A stretch of 64,000 bases of DNA from Candidatus Thiodiazotropha sp. (ex Monitilora ramsayi) (GCA_025655595.1 JAHXIO010000006.1:558001-622000); one strand, 5' to 3'; positions 40,258-50,651 are shown, counted from the stretch's first letter. Made by a program: numbers and translations. Notes: generated from the sequence alone by a model not told the origin.

Positions 40258-40737
40258 TTAGCCATGCTTGAACAGGCGCTCTTTCTCCCGTTTCCAGTCG
40301 CGGTCCTTCTCGCTGGCACGTTTGTCGTGGAGTTTTTTTCCTTTCGCCAGGCCGATCTCCAGCTTGGCCATGCCCTTCTTCCAGTAGAGGGCGGTGGGTA
40401 CCAGAGCGTAACCCTTGCGTTCCACCAGGCCGATCAACTTATTAAGTTCACTCCTGTGTAGCAGCAGTTTCCGCGTTCGGGTTGGGTCGGGATGGATGTG
40501 TGTGGATGCGGTGGTCAGCGGCACGATGTGTGCACCGAACAGGAATGCCTCACCCTCTTTAAGGGTGATATAGCTCTCCTTGATCTGGACGCGGCCCTCA
40601 CGCAGGCTTTTAACCTCCCACCCCTGAAGCGCAAGACCGGCTTCGTACCGCTCTTCGATAAAAAAATCGTGGGAGGCTTTTTTGTTCAGCGCGATTGTGG
40701 CGCCGCCGTGGCCTTTTTTCTTAGCTTTTTTCGACAT
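40258..40737 (-). CDS. smpB: SsrA-binding protein SmpB
   Basis: The 159-residue protein is the tmRNA partner. It has the [20 protein letters not shown] segment, [18 protein letters not shown] and the basic C-terminal tail [20 protein letters not shown], which enters the mRNA channel. A Lys-rich start ([11 protein letters not shown]) is usual. It is located directly upstream of ssrA, so the trans-translation pair is linked here. Confidence 0.97.
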   Translation of the reverse strand: MSKKAKKKGHGGATIALNKKASHDFFIEERYEAGLALQGWEVKSLREGRVQIKESYITLKEGEAFLFGAHIVPLTTASTHIHPDPTRTRKLLLHRSELNKLIGLVERKGYALVPTALYWKKGMAKLEIGLAKGKKLHDKRASEKDRDWKREKERLFKHG

Positions 40738-40916
40738 CGCGCTATTCTAATCGTGACCGGTGAATCACTCCAGCTTGTTGTCGATGGGCCGACCATTCTC
40801 TTGTTTTATCGATGATGTACAGGGCTTCATTGACTCCTTAGCTTGTGATAAGGCCCTTTTTTACGGAAAATGACGAACTTTCAAGTCCATAGATAAGGTT
40901 CTGAAGGCGGGGTTCA

Positions 40917-42323
40917 ATGACTGAAAGACAATCCATCCACGGTCAATGGTCCTCGAGACTGGTGTTTATTCTGGCGGCAACCGGATCTGCCGTGGGCTTG
41001 GGCAATATCTGGAAGTTCCCCTATATCACGGGTGAGAATGGTGGTGGCGCTTTTGTTATCGTCTACCTGCTCTGCATTGCTGTTGTCGGCATTCCCATCA
41101 TGATGGCGGAGATTATGCTGGGGCGTCGCGGCAGACAGAGCCCGATCAACACCATGGCCGATCTCAGCAGGGAGGAGGGGGTCAGCAAGGGTTGGTCGTT
41201 GATCGGCTGGAGTGGTGTGCTGGCAGGGTTTTTCATTCTCTCCTACTACAGCGTTATCGCTGGCTGGGCCCTGGCCTATGTGGTACGTGCCGGGGCGGGC
41301 TCATTCAATGGTGTGGACGCCGCCGGTATCCAGACCCTATTTAACGATTTGGTCAGTGATCCCGAGCGGGTTTTGGCCTGGCATACCCTATTTATGCTGA
41401 TGAGCATGTTTGTGGTGGCGAAAGGGGTCAAGGCCGGTCTGGAAAAAGCGGTGACCTACCTAATGCCGGCACTGTTCGTACTCCTGATTGTGCTGGTCGG
41501 CTACGCCATGAATACCGGTTACTTTGCTCAGGGACTGGAGTTTCTCTTTACCCCCGACTTCAATAAGCTGATCTATGAGTGCGAGGTGGTGGCAGGGCTT
41601 GAGCAGTGCGAGGTCAGCGGCAGTCCCGTATTGGTGGCGCTGGGCCACGCCTTCTTTACCTTGAGTCTCGGTATGGGCGCCATCATGGTCTACGGCTCCT
41701 ATATGCCGAAAAAGTCTTCTATCGCCGGTTCGGCCATATTGATTGCCGGTCTCGATACTCTGGTGGCATTGGTGGCTGGGATGGCGATCTTCCCAATTGT
41801 TTTCGCCAACGGGCTGGAACCCGGTGCGGGTCCCGGTCTCATATTCCAGACATTGCCTATTGCCTTCGGTTCCATGCCCGGCGGTCACTTCTTCGGTACC
41901 CTGTTTTTTGTTCTGTTGGTCTTCGCTGCCTGGAGTTCGGCCATATCGCTGATTGAGCCCGCGGTTGCCTGGTTGGTGGAGAACCGGAGCATGACTCGAA
42001 TACGTGCAGCCGCCTGGATCGGTCTGACCACATGGGTGCTGGGTCTGGGCAGTGTTTTCTCCTTCAATATCTGGTCTGGGGATGAGTTCAAGCTCTTTGA
42101 TAAAACCTTTTTCGACCTGCTCGACTACCTCGCAGCCAATATCATGTTGCCCTTGGGCGGCTTGCTGATCGCCATTTTCAGTGGTTGGATCATGAAGACT
42201 GCAAATAGCCGTGACGAATTTGCCATGCGACCCGGGGCCTATCAAACCTGGTGGACACTGATCCGTTACATTTCCCCCCTGGCAGTGATAGCGGTCTTTC
42301 TGCATGCGATAGGGATTATCTGA
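40917..42323 (+). CDS. sodium-dependent transporter, NSS/SNF family
   Basis: This 468-residue inner-membrane protein has about eleven to twelve helices. The first helix carries the Na+-binding signature FILAATGSAVGLGNIWKFPY, followed by ENGGGAFVIVYLL, as in LeuT-type transporters. It likely imports an amino acid or related amine with sodium; the substrate cannot be told. Length is normal for bacterial NSS members. It ends two bases before the ratA start. Confidence 0.95.
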   Translation: MTERQSIHGQWSSRLVFILAATGSAVGLGNIWKFPYITGENGGGAFVIVYLLCIAVVGIPIMMAEIMLGRRGRQSPINTMADLSREEGVSKGWSLIGWSGVLAGFFILSYYSVIAGWALAYVVRAGAGSFNGVDAAGIQTLFNDLVSDPERVLAWHTLFMLMSMFVVAKGVKAGLEKAVTYLMPALFVLLIVLVGYAMNTGYFAQGLEFLFTPDFNKLIYECEVVAGLEQCEVSGSPVLVALGHAFFTLSLGMGAIMVYGSYMPKKSSIAGSAILIAGLDTLVALVAGMAIFPIVFANGLEPGAGPGLIFQTLPIAFGSMPGGHFFGTLFFVLLVFAAWSSAISLIEPAVAWLVENRSMTRIRAAAWIGLTTWVLGLGSVFSFNIWSGDEFKLFDKTFFDLLDYLAANIMLPLGGLLIAIFSGWIMKTANSRDEFAMRPGAYQTWWTLIRYISPLAVIAVFLHAIGII

Positions 42324-42325
42324 CG

Positions 42326-42769
42326 ATGCCAGTAGTCAACAAGAGCGCGCTGGTGCACCACTCGGCGCAAGAAATGTACGAGTTGGTGTGCGACTTCGAA
42401 TCCTACCCTGATTTCCTGCCCTGGTGCAGCGAAAGCCGGCTGATCTCTCGGACAACCGAAGAGATTTGCGGAGAGCTTGAGGTCTCGAGGGTCGGTATCA
42501 AACAGTGCTTCTCCACCTGTAACCATTTGGTCGTCAACGAGCGGATGGATATTCTGTTGCGGGACGGACCCTTCAGAAAACTGGAGGGGGGCTGGCGTTT
42601 CCACGCCCTGCAGCCTGGCGCATGCAAAGTGGAGTTGGTGCTCGATTTCGAATTTGCAGGACGCCTGATCGATGCCGCTTTCGGCAGGGTCTTCAATCAA
42701 ATAGCGAACACATTAGTGGATGCTTTCTGCAAGCGGGCGGATGAAATCTATGGAGGAGGCGGAAAGTGA
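42326..42769 (+). CDS. ratA: RatA / COQ10-type START-like protein
   Basis: This 147-residue protein starts MPVVNKSALVHHSAQEMYEL and has the conserved YPDFLPWCSES and the C-terminal FNQIANTLVDAFCKRADEIY of the RatA/COQ10 family. Members bind hydrophobic ligands such as ubiquinone; E. coli RatA was also reported to block 50S-30S joining. ATG 42326 is used; a longer frame overlaps the transporter gene. It is coupled to rnfH by a four-base overlap. Confidence 0.92.
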   Translation: MPVVNKSALVHHSAQEMYELVCDFESYPDFLPWCSESRLISRTTEEICGELEVSRVGIKQCFSTCNHLVVNERMDILLRDGPFRKLEGGWRFHALQPGACKVELVLDFEFAGRLIDAAFGRVFNQIANTLVDAFCKRADEIYGGGGK

Positions 42770-43059
42770 TATTTGAGGTGGCCTACGGCAGATTGGAGGA
42801 GCAGGCACTGCTGGTTGTTGAATCGGAAAAAACACTGACCGCACAGCAGGCGATCGAAAAGTCGGGCATTCTCGATCGTTTTCCGGAGATCGATCTCAAG
42901 AGCAACAAAATCGGTATCTTTGGTAAGGCCGCGAAGCTCGATGCCGAGTTGGCAGACGGAGACCGTGTGGAGATCTACCGCCCCCTGATTGCCGATCCGA
43001 AAGAGGCGCGCAAGAAGCGGGCAGCGGAGGGCAAGACGATGCGCAAGGGCGGGGGTTAG
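42766..43059 (+). CDS. rnfH: RnfH family ubiquitin-like protein
   Basis: This 97-residue protein has the beta-grasp RnfH/UPF0125 pattern (FEVAYGRLEEQALLVVE, TAQQAIEKSGIL, IGIFGKAAKLDAELADGDRVEIYRPL) and the basic tail DPKEARKKRAA. The start is GTG within the ratA stop overlap. The ratA-rnfH pair is standard in gammaproteobacteria. The function is unclear; a link to the Rnf complex is only historical. Confidence 0.92.
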   Translation: MIFEVAYGRLEEQALLVVESEKTLTAQQAIEKSGILDRFPEIDLKSNKIGIFGKAAKLDAELADGDRVEIYRPLIADPKEARKKRAAEGKTMRKGGG

Positions 43060-43514
43060 GGTTTGGAGTTCTTGCCGAATCCAAGGAAGCGCCAGAACCT
43101 GTCCAGATAACCCAGGTCGCCCTCGTAGTCGGGTACACTGACCAGAAGTTCCTTTTTCTCCTGCTCCGTCTCTACACTGGTGGCGGGCTCGATATCGCCC
43201 GTATAGCGTGCCAGTTGGTCGCCATCGAAATAGACCGAAAACTGTTTGATCTCCAGAGGTTCATTACGTCTCTTGATGGAGAGCAGATAGTCCCAACGCT
43301 GCTCGTGAAACACGTCGTTCAGCATCGGGCTGCCCAGCGCAAAGCGTACCTGCCGCTTCGACATACCGGGTTCAAGCAGTGTGACCATCTCCGGTGTGAC
43401 AATATTGCCCTGTTCGATATCCGGGCTGTGGACCAGTGAGAAATCCTCCCAATTGGTACAACCGACGGTGACAAACGGTAGAGTGAGGAATAGATAGATG
43501 AGAATCTTTTTCAT
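43056..43514 (-). CDS. bamE: outer membrane assembly lipoprotein BamE
   Basis: This 152-residue lipoprotein has a signal peptide ending in TVGC, then the BamE/SmpA core IEQGNIVTPEMVTLLEPGMS and QVRFALGSPMLNDVFHEQRWDYL. BamE helps the BamABCDE complex insert outer-membrane proteins. The gene is divergent from fur and convergent with rnfH, whose stop it overlaps by four bases. Confidence 0.94.
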   Translation of the reverse strand: MKKILIYLFLTLPFVTVGCTNWEDFSLVHSPDIEQGNIVTPEMVTLLEPGMSKRQVRFALGSPMLNDVFHEQRWDYLLSIKRRNEPLEIKQFSVYFDGDQLARYTGDIEPATSVETEQEKKELLVSVPDYEGDLGYLDRFWRFLGFGKNSKP

Positions 43515-43589
43515 TACGAGTACAATCCAATCAGTTGGGCAATCTTACCTCATTCACCACACAAGCAACATATGAACCGGAGGACGGGG

Positions 43590-44003
43590 ATGGACAATCA
43601 GGAGATTCGGAATGCAGGGCTAAAGGTCACCCTGCCGCGTGTGAAGATCCTGGAACTGCTTGAAAACAGCACCCAGCGGCACGTCAGTGCGGAAGATGTC
43701 TACAAACTACTCCTCGATAAGGGGGAAGAGATCGGTCTCGCCACCGTCTATCGGGTGCTGACGCAGTTCGAAGCGGCCGGGCTGGTTGCGAGACACAATT
43801 TCGAGGGTGGGCATGCGGTATTCGAGCTGGATCGCGGTGAGCATCACGACCATATTGTCTGTGTGGTGTGCGGCAAGGTGGAGGAATTTATGGACGCCAC
43901 TATCGAGCAGCGCCAGCGTGAAGTGGCCCAGGAGAGGGGCTTCGAGATGGCCGATCACTCACTGATCATCTACGGGCGTTGCAACAAGCATAAGGAAGCC
44001 TGA
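43590..44003 (+). CDS. fur: ferric uptake regulator Fur
   Basis: The 137-residue iron-responsive repressor has a winged helix (LKVTLPRVKILELLENS, AEDVYKLLLDKGEEIGLATVY) and the metal-binding HHDHIVCVVCGKVEEF region. ATG 43590 follows GGAGG with good spacing; an earlier ATG at 43572 lacks one. The bamE-fur divergence is typical of gammaproteobacteria. It represses iron uptake genes when Fe2+ is bound. Confidence 0.96.
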   Translation: MDNQEIRNAGLKVTLPRVKILELLENSTQRHVSAEDVYKLLLDKGEEIGLATVYRVLTQFEAAGLVARHNFEGGHAVFELDRGEHHDHIVCVVCGKVEEFMDATIEQRQREVAQERGFEMADHSLIIYGRCNKHKEA

Positions 44004-44110
44004 TCTCGCGTGGTGTGCAACTGCAGGTAACCCGGTTATCTGATCAGTGGGAGTGAAGAGGGGTTGACGAAGGTTTATTCAGCCGCTTCCGGTAACGTTT
44101 TCTCAGACCC

Positions 44111-45784
44111 TTATCGTTCAGCCGCCAACTCCACCATCTCCCTGGCGTGGGCCAGGGTCTGTTCGGTAATCTTGACGCCGCCGAGCATCCGCGCAATCTC
44201 CTCGATTCTGTCACCGGGCTGGAGATGGGAGATAGAAGTTCGGGTCTCGTCCCGCTTCGACTGTTTCCTCACCTGGAGATGATGCATGGCTTGAGCCGCT
44301 ACCTGGGGCAGATGGGTCACGCAGAGAATTTGCCGGTTCTCTCCCAATGTCCTTAACAGTTGGCCGACCACCTCCGCCACGCCACCGCCAATGCCGACGT
44401 CCACCTCATCGAAGACCAGTGTCAGGGTTGACCCGTAGCGGATTGTGGCCACCTGGATAGCCAGGCTGATGCGGGAGAGTTCGCCACCCGACGCCACTTT
44501 GCTCAAGGGCTGCAGTGGCATACCCGGGTTGGCCGAGACTTGAAACTCCACCTGCTCGAGCCCCTGTGCCCCTCCGTCCTCATCGGGTATGGGTATCAGA
44601 TTGACGGCAAATTCGCCCCCTTTCATGCCGAGTTTTTGCATCATCCGACTGATCTCGCTGCCCAGCCGTTCTGCGGTCTCCCGTCGTGCCTGGCTGAGCT
44701 TTCGGGCCAGGTCGAGATAGGTTTTATGTTGATCGCCGACCTGTTGCTCCAGCGAGGCCAGTTCCACATCGGCGTTTTTCAACTGACTCAACTCCTGTTC
44801 GATCACCAGCAGCCGTTCCGGCAGTTGTTGGGGGGAGACGCGGTACTTTCTTGCGCAGTCATGGATCGCCTCCAATCGCTCCTCCAACTGTTGCAGTGCG
44901 GCGGGGTCGATCTCTTGATCGCTCAGGTAGTTGCGCAAAAAGGCGAGACTCTCATCGACCTGGATTAATGCGCCTGCCAGCATCTCATGGGCACTACCGA
45001 GCGTATCATCGACTACCAACAGGCTTTCAAGCTGTTCCGTATAGCGGGCCAATAAGCTGCGTATGCTGGGATCGGTTTCATCCAGTCCGTTGACGATGTC
45101 ACCGCACTGGGCACGCAGTTGATCCAGGTGGCTCAAGCGCCTGTGTTCATGGTCGATCTGCTCGAGTTCCTTAAGTGAGAGGCCGAGCGATGCGAGTTCG
45201 TTTTGCTGATAGCTCAATAGATCGAGACGGGAGGCCTGGTCTGCGGCCTCCGTGATGAGTTGATCGAGTTTCGTCCGGCTCGCTTGATATGCCCTGAATT
45301 CGCGATCCGTCTCATCTGCCAGGGTCAAGTGTCCACCATAGGCATCCAGCAGATAACGCTGATGCCTTTTTTTAAGGAGAGATTGGTGGGCGTGCTGTCC
45401 ATGAATTTCCACCAATAGTCCGCCCAAGGTCTGAAGCTGCTGGAGAGGCACGGGGCGTCCATTGATAAAGGCCCGTGAGCGTCCCTCCCGGCTGAGGCTG
45501 CGGCGCAGAATGCACTCGCCGGCTTCGTCGAGCGTTTCAGACGCCAGCCAATCAGAGATCGCGGTCTGGGAGGTGATGTCGAATACCGCCGTGACTTCTG
45601 CCCGTTCGCATCCGGTGCGGATCATGCTCTTGTCCGCCCGCTCCCCCAGGGCGAGGCCCAGTGCGTCAATGAGGATCGATTTACCGGCACCGGTCTCTCC
45701 GGTAAGGGCAGTGAGGCCCGAAGATAGCTCCAGCTCCAGCGTGGAGACAACTGCCAGGTCACGAATCTGCAGATGTGTCAGCAT
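44111..45784 (-). CDS. recN: DNA repair protein RecN
   Basis: The 557-residue SMC-like ATPase has Walker A GETGAGKSI near the N-terminus, two coiled-coil arms with a hinge, the ABC signature ASGGELSR and Walker B LVFDEVDVGIGGG. RecN acts in double-strand break repair, joining DNA ends. Length is normal. It lies after nadK with a seven-base overlap. Confidence 0.97.
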   Translation of the reverse strand: MLTHLQIRDLAVVSTLELELSSGLTALTGETGAGKSILIDALGLALGERADKSMIRTGCERAEVTAVFDITSQTAISDWLASETLDEAGECILRRSLSREGRSRAFINGRPVPLQQLQTLGGLLVEIHGQHAHQSLLKKRHQRYLLDAYGGHLTLADETDREFRAYQASRTKLDQLITEAADQASRLDLLSYQQNELASLGLSLKELEQIDHEHRRLSHLDQLRAQCGDIVNGLDETDPSIRSLLARYTEQLESLLVVDDTLGSAHEMLAGALIQVDESLAFLRNYLSDQEIDPAALQQLEERLEAIHDCARKYRVSPQQLPERLLVIEQELSQLKNADVELASLEQQVGDQHKTYLDLARKLSQARRETAERLGSEISRMMQKLGMKGGEFAVNLIPIPDEDGGAQGLEQVEFQVSANPGMPLQPLSKVASGGELSRISLAIQVATIRYGSTLTLVFDEVDVGIGGGVAEVVGQLLRTLGENRQILCVTHLPQVAAQAMHHLQVRKQSKRDETRTSISHLQPGDRIEEIARMLGGVKITEQTLAHAREMVELAAER

Positions 45785-46671
45785 CGATTGTTTCTGGGAT
45801 TCTCACTCCAGCCCAGCTTGGCGCGAAGTATGCTGTAGTAGTCATAGCCTTCGGGGTGGATCAGCCGGATATGGTGCTCTGCCTTGCGGATTCTGATCAC
45901 TTCGCCCTGCATCACTGGCAGTGTCGACTGGCCATCGCAGGTGATCTGTACATCTTCCGCGTGGGCTTTGTCGAGGCGGATCTCGATCTCGCTGTCCCCG
46001 TCCACCACGATAGGGCGGTTACTCAGGGTATGGGGGCAGATCGGCACCATCACAATGGCATTCAGAGATGGGTGAAGCAAAGGGCCGCCTCCGGAAAGCG
46101 CATAGGCGGTGGAACCGGTCGGTGTCGACACAATCAGGCCGTCTGAGCGCTGGTCATTGACCAGTTGTCCGTCCACGTAGGTCTGGAACTCGATCATGCG
46201 GGCAATATTCCACTTATGCAGAACCACATCGTTGAAGGCGACGATCTCCTGCTTGGGGGAGGATTCATCGCCCATACTGACCTCCAGCAGAAAGCGGGCC
46301 TCCTGCTCATAGTGACCATTCAGAATGGAGTCGAGATGAGGTTCCATCCGGTCCGGTGAGATATCGACCAGGAATCCCAGTCTGCCCAGATTGATTCCGA
46401 GCAGGGGGGTGTTCTGTTTCGCCAGAACCCGGGCCGAATGCAGCAGGGTGCCATCACCACCAACCACGATTACAAGATCGCTCTGGCTGGGTAGATCGAT
46501 CTCCGGCAGTGCCGGTAATGGCTGATCGTCGAGCAGACGGGATGTGGTTTCTTCGAGCACCACATCCTTCTCACGTGATTTCAGATAGGCACAGAGCCGT
46601 CGTATGGTCTCTTTGACCAGGGGGTCGCCGTGCTTGCCGATCAGCCCGATTTTCTTAAAGGGTGTTGACAT
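45778..46671 (-). CDS. nadK: NAD kinase
   Basis: The 297-residue enzyme phosphorylates NAD to NADP. It has the GGDGT motif in VVGGDGTLLHSAR, the NExD-type segment FNDVVLHKW, and TPTGSTAYALSGGGPL. The start at 46671 (MSTPFKKIGLIG) fits the family; the longer frame extends into the promoter region. The gene is divergent from hrcA. The nadK-recN order is conserved in the class. Confidence 0.96.
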   Translation of the reverse strand: MSTPFKKIGLIGKHGDPLVKETIRRLCAYLKSREKDVVLEETTSRLLDDQPLPALPEIDLPSQSDLVIVVGGDGTLLHSARVLAKQNTPLLGINLGRLGFLVDISPDRMEPHLDSILNGHYEQEARFLLEVSMGDESSPKQEIVAFNDVVLHKWNIARMIEFQTYVDGQLVNDQRSDGLIVSTPTGSTAYALSGGGPLLHPSLNAIVMVPICPHTLSNRPIVVDGDSEIEIRLDKAHAEDVQITCDGQSTLPVMQGEVIRIRKAEHHIRLIHPEGYDYYSILRAKLGWSENPRNNRC

Positions 46672-46777
46672 CAGTCTGCCCTGAGTGAATGCAAAGCCGC
46701 CCGTTCTTCTATTGAGACTGGATGGATCGATCAAAGTTAGCATGCTGCCAGAGGCAATCCAAGCATTCGAGCCTTGC

Positions 46778-46806
46778 TTGACTCGTATAAATGTTATTGC
46801 TAGCTT
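46778..46806 (+). promoter_or_regulatory. sigma-70-like promoter of hrcA
   Basis: TTGACT (46778-46783) and TAGCTT (46801-46806) are separated by 17 bases. They lie just before the CIRCE operator, so HrcA bound there would block transcription start. The -10 box is weak, so the call is tentative. Confidence 0.45.
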
Positions 46807-46812
46807 TGGCAA

Positions 46813-46839
46813 TTGGCACTCGATATTCTAGAGTGCTAA
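46813..46839 (+). promoter_or_regulatory. CIRCE operator
   Basis: TTGGCACTC, nine bases, then GAGTGCTAA: this matches the CIRCE consensus TTAGCACTC-N9-GAGTGCTAA except for one base. CIRCE is bound by the repressor HrcA. It lies 20 bases before the hrcA start, so the hrcA-grpE-dnaK-dnaJ group should be auto-regulated and induced by heat. Confidence 0.93.
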
Positions 46840-46859
46840 CACATTTCCTGGAGATCCCT

Positions 46860-47918
46860 TTGGTCAGTCAATCCCCGGTCACAGAAGCCGTCGTCAGCGA
46901 GCGTGCACAGCACTTTCTCAAAGCGCTGATCGAGCGCTATATCCGCGAAGGGCAACCGGTGGGATCCCGTACCCTGGCCAAGGATACCGGGCTTGATCTG
47001 AGTCCCGCTACGGTGCGCAATGTCATGGCGGATCTGGAAGACCTGGGTCTGGTCTCCTCGCCCCATACCTCTGCAGGGCGTATTCCCACCATCACCGGTT
47101 TCAGGATGTTTATCGACTCACTCCTGACAGTGCAGGATCTGAAAGAGACCGAGATCTCCATGATCCGCTCCGAGCTGATGGCCGGGGTCAGCGACAGTAC
47201 GGGCCTGCTGGCGTCCGCCTCCCGGCTCCTTTCTGGCATCACCCATATGGCCGGTGTGGTGACTGTTCCCCGGCATGAGCGGACAACTTTCCGTCAGATC
47301 GAGTTTTTACCCCTTTCAGAGCACAGGGTGCTCGCCATACTGGTGACCAATGATGGTGAAGTGCATAACCGGATTCTGCATACCCACAGGGATTTCGATC
47401 GTGTGGAGCTGGATCAGGCGGCGAACTTCCTCAACCACTCATTTACCGGCCACGACATGGAGACAGTCAGAGAGCGGGTGCTCAAGGAGCTTAACGACAC
47501 CAGGGAATCCTTCGACCAGCGTATGACCCAGGCCCTGAAAATGGCTGGGGAGCTTGTTGAAGACAGCGAGGTCAAGGAGGACTGCGTGATCGCCGGCCAG
47601 ACCAATCTGATGGAGTTCGCCGAGCTCGCGAGCCTGGAACAGTTGCGCAAACTGTTTGATGCCTTCACCGAGAAACGGGAGATCCTGCATCTCCTGGATC
47701 AGTTCCAGCATGCCGACGGGGTGCAGATCTTTATCGGCGATGAGTCGGGTTATCAGTTGCTGAACGGTTGCTCTGTGGTGACGGCTCCCTATCAGATCAA
47801 CGAGAACGCGGTTGGGGTGCTGGGCGTCATTGGGCCGACCCGGATGGACTATGAACGGGTGATACCGGTGGTCGATATCACGGCCAAAATTCTCGGTGCG
47901 GCCTTGAAAAAACAGTAG
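46860..47918 (+). CDS. hrcA: heat-inducible repressor HrcA
   Basis: The 352-residue protein has an N-terminal winged helix (SERAQHFLKALIERYIREGQ, SRTLAKDTGLDLSPATVRN) and the GAF-like and dimerisation domains of HrcA. The start is probably TTG 46860, with GGAG eight bases upstream. The longer frame to 46791 would cross the CIRCE site and is rejected. It represses its own operon by CIRCE binding and is assisted by GroEL. Confidence 0.93.
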   Translation: MVSQSPVTEAVVSERAQHFLKALIERYIREGQPVGSRTLAKDTGLDLSPATVRNVMADLEDLGLVSSPHTSAGRIPTITGFRMFIDSLLTVQDLKETEISMIRSELMAGVSDSTGLLASASRLLSGITHMAGVVTVPRHERTTFRQIEFLPLSEHRVLAILVTNDGEVHNRILHTHRDFDRVELDQAANFLNHSFTGHDMETVRERVLKELNDTRESFDQRMTQALKMAGELVEDSEVKEDCVIAGQTNLMEFAELASLEQLRKLFDAFTEKREILHLLDQFQHADGVQIFIGDESGYQLLNGCSVVTAPYQINENAVGVLGVIGPTRMDYERVIPVVDITAKILGAALKKQ

Positions 47919-47993
47919 TCGTCCCCATATTGGCGTGGATTCAGCCGATCATCGGGATCGGGAAACCCATAAACAGAGATCGAGGTTAAGTGA

Positions 47994-48605
47994 GTGATTG
48001 AAAAGGATCAGCCTGACCAGCCGTCAGAAGTGAGTGATGAGACAGAGGCAGAAGCGGTTGAGGCGTCGACCGATGCGCAGATTGACGATACACAGACCGA
48101 TCAGCCTGCAGATGGTGAACTGACCAAACTGCTCGAAGATGCGCGGAGCAAAGCGGACGAACACTGGGATCAGCTGATGCGAACCCGGGCGGAATTGGAA
48201 AATCTGCGCAAGCGTAACCAGCGCGATCTGGAAAATGCACATAAATTCGCCCTCGAAAAGTTCTCTCAGGATTTGTTACAGGTTTGGGACAGTCTGGAGC
48301 TGGGCCATCAGGCGGCACAGGATGAGCTGACAGATGTGGAGAAGCTCCGCGAAGGTACCGAGCTGACACTCAAGTTGCTAACTGATGTGATGCAGAAAAA
48401 CGGCATCGAACAGGTCGATCCCGACGGAGAACCGTTCAATCCCGAGTATCACCAGGCGATGTCTATGCAGGAACGTGAGGATGTGGCGCCGAACACGGTC
48501 GTCGCAGTAGTACAGAAAGGCTATGTGCTCAACGGCCGTCTGCTGCGGCCCGCCATGGTCATGGTATCCAAGGCGGCAGCGCCGACCATCGACGAAAAGG
48601 CTTGA
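47994..48605 (+). CDS. grpE: nucleotide exchange factor GrpE
   Basis: This 203-residue protein has an acidic, disordered start, a long helix (RTRAELENLRKRNQRDLENA) and the beta domain with GEPFNPEYHQAMS and VVAVVQKGYVLNGRLLRPA. The start is GTG 47994. GrpE releases ADP from DnaK. It lies between hrcA and dnaK in the usual order. Confidence 0.96.
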   Translation: MIEKDQPDQPSEVSDETEAEAVEASTDAQIDDTQTDQPADGELTKLLEDARSKADEHWDQLMRTRAELENLRKRNQRDLENAHKFALEKFSQDLLQVWDSLELGHQAAQDELTDVEKLREGTELTLKLLTDVMQKNGIEQVDPDGEPFNPEYHQAMSMQEREDVAPNTVVAVVQKGYVLNGRLLRPAMVMVSKAAAPTIDEKA

Positions 48606-48688
48606 ATAACCTGTGGTTGACCCCACATAAAGGTCAGTCAGCAAGATTTTAATCTTATTCACGAAAAGAATTTGGAGAATTAAACATT

Positions 48689-50629
48689 ATGGCCAAGATC
48701 ATTGGTATCGACCTGGGAACCACCAACTCCTGCGTGGCAGTGATGGAAGGTGACACCACAAAGGTCATAGAAAACAGCGAGGGTGATCGCACCACACCAT
48801 CCATCATTGCCTACTCCAATGATGGTGAGATCCTGGTCGGTCAGTCGGCCAAGCGTCAGGCGGTCACCAATCCTCAAAACACGCTTTTTGCCATCAAGCG
48901 GCTGATCGGCCGGATGTTCAAGGATGAGGTGGTCCAGCGCGATGTGGACATGGTCCCCTATAAGATCGTCAAGGCCGACAATGGCGACGCCTGGGTTGAG
49001 GTCAACGGCAAGAAGATGGCCCCGCCAGAGATCTCCGCGAAGATTCTGCAGAAGATGAAGAAGACCGCGGAAGACTATCTGGGCGAAACCGTGACAGAGG
49101 CGGTCATCACCGTACCGGCCTACTTCAACGACTCCCAGCGTCAGGCGACCAAGGATGCGGGCCGTATCGCCGGTCTCGACGTCAAGCGTATCATCAATGA
49201 GCCGACCGCAGCTGCACTGGCCTACGGTATGGACAAGAAACGCGGCGATCAGACCCTGGCGGTCTACGACCTGGGTGGCGGTACCTTCGATATCTCCATC
49301 ATCGAGATCGCCGAGATCGACGGCGAGCATCAGTTCGAAGTGCTCTCCACCAATGGTGACACCTTCCTGGGTGGTGAAGACTTTGATATGCGCATCATCG
49401 ACCACCTGGTTGAAGAGTTCAAAAAGGACCAGGGCTTTGATCTGCGTAATGATCCGCTTGCCCTGCAGCGACTGAAAGAGGCGGCTGAGAAGGCAAAAAT
49501 CGAGCTCTCCTCCAGCCAGCAGACCGATATCAATCTACCCTACATCACGGCGGATGCCAGCGGTCCCAAGCATCTCAACATCAAGCTGACGCGAGCCAAA
49601 CTGGAGGCGTTGGTGGATGACCTGGTGACTCGCACGATTGAGCCCTGCAAGCTGGCATTGAAGGATGCAGGTATCAGCGCGGATAAGATCGATGAAGTCA
49701 TCCTGGTCGGCGGCCAGAGCCGCATGCCTAAGGTGCAGGAAGCGGTTAAGGACTTCTTCGGTAAAGAGGCTCGTAAAGACGTCAATCCGGATGAGGCCGT
49801 CGCCATCGGCGCCGCCATCCAGGGCGGTGTCCTGGGTGGTGATGTGAAGGATGTTCTGTTGCTCGACGTTACACCGCTATCATTGGGTATCGAGACCCTG
49901 GGCGGTGTCATGACCAAGCTGATCGAGAAGAACACCACCATACCGACCAGTGCATCTCAGGTCTTCTCAACTGCGGATGACAACCAGACCGCGGTAACGG
50001 TACACGTACTGCAGGGTGAGCGTGAGCAAGCCGGCGCCAACAAATCTCTGGGTCGCTTCGACCTCAGTGATATTCCACCGGCCCCTCGCGGTGTGCCTCA
50101 GATCGAGGTCAGTTTCGATATCGATGCCAACGGTATCCTGAATGTGTCCGCCAAGGACAAGGCAACCGGCAAGGAACAGTCGATCGTCATCAAAGCCTCC
50201 TCCGGTCTTAGCGACGATGAAGTTGATCGGATGGTCAAGGATGCAGAGGCCCATGCAGACGAAGACCGTATATTCCATGAGCTGATCGGCGCGAGGAATC
50301 AGGCCGATACCATGATCCATGCGACAAAAAAATCCATGGAGGAATTGGGTGACGATAAACTGGAGGCTGGCGAGAAGGAGAGCATTGAAGCCGCGATCAA
50401 GGACCTCGAAGAGGTCATGAAGGGTGACGACAAGGATGCCATCGAGGCCAAGACCAAGGTCTTGGCAGAAGCCTCGGGCAAAATGGCCGAACGCCTCTAC
50501 GCCGAGAAAGGTGCCGAGGCTGGTGCGGCCGGTGCCGCCGCAGCGGAGGAACCGCAGGCTGATGCAGGTAAAGCAGATGACGATGTTGTCGATGCCGAAT
50601 TTGAAGAGGTTAAAGACAACAAAAACTAA
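48689..50629 (+). CDS. dnaK: chaperone DnaK (Hsp70)
   Basis: The 646-residue Hsp70 has [18 protein letters not shown] at the start, [13 protein letters not shown] for phosphate binding, the linker [15 protein letters not shown] and the acidic end [14 protein letters not shown]. Length and motifs are those of a full DnaK. ATG 48689 is 84 bases after grpE. It folds and protects proteins with DnaJ and GrpE. Confidence 0.98.
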   Translation: MAKIIGIDLGTTNSCVAVMEGDTTKVIENSEGDRTTPSIIAYSNDGEILVGQSAKRQAVTNPQNTLFAIKRLIGRMFKDEVVQRDVDMVPYKIVKADNGDAWVEVNGKKMAPPEISAKILQKMKKTAEDYLGETVTEAVITVPAYFNDSQRQATKDAGRIAGLDVKRIINEPTAAALAYGMDKKRGDQTLAVYDLGGGTFDISIIEIAEIDGEHQFEVLSTNGDTFLGGEDFDMRIIDHLVEEFKKDQGFDLRNDPLALQRLKEAAEKAKIELSSSQQTDINLPYITADASGPKHLNIKLTRAKLEALVDDLVTRTIEPCKLALKDAGISADKIDEVILVGGQSRMPKVQEAVKDFFGKEARKDVNPDEAVAIGAAIQGGVLGGDVKDVLLLDVTPLSLGIETLGGVMTKLIEKNTTIPTSASQVFSTADDNQTAVTVHVLQGEREQAGANKSLGRFDLSDIPPAPRGVPQIEVSFDIDANGILNVSAKDKATGKEQSIVIKASSGLSDDEVDRMVKDAEAHADEDRIFHELIGARNQADTMIHATKKSMEELGDDKLEAGEKESIEAAIKDLEEVMKGDDKDAIEAKTKVLAEASGKMAERLYAEKGAEAGAAGAAAAEEPQADAGKADDDVVDAEFEEVKDNKN

Positions 50630-50651
50630 CGGTATAATCCGTCCCAATGAA

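Noticed and set aside
48680-49405. Long minus-strand open frame opposite dnaK
   Set aside because: It is the mirror of the strongly conserved dnaK coding sequence; similar mirrors occur opposite recN, dnaJ, the NSS transporter and others. No ribosome-binding site or protein likeness.
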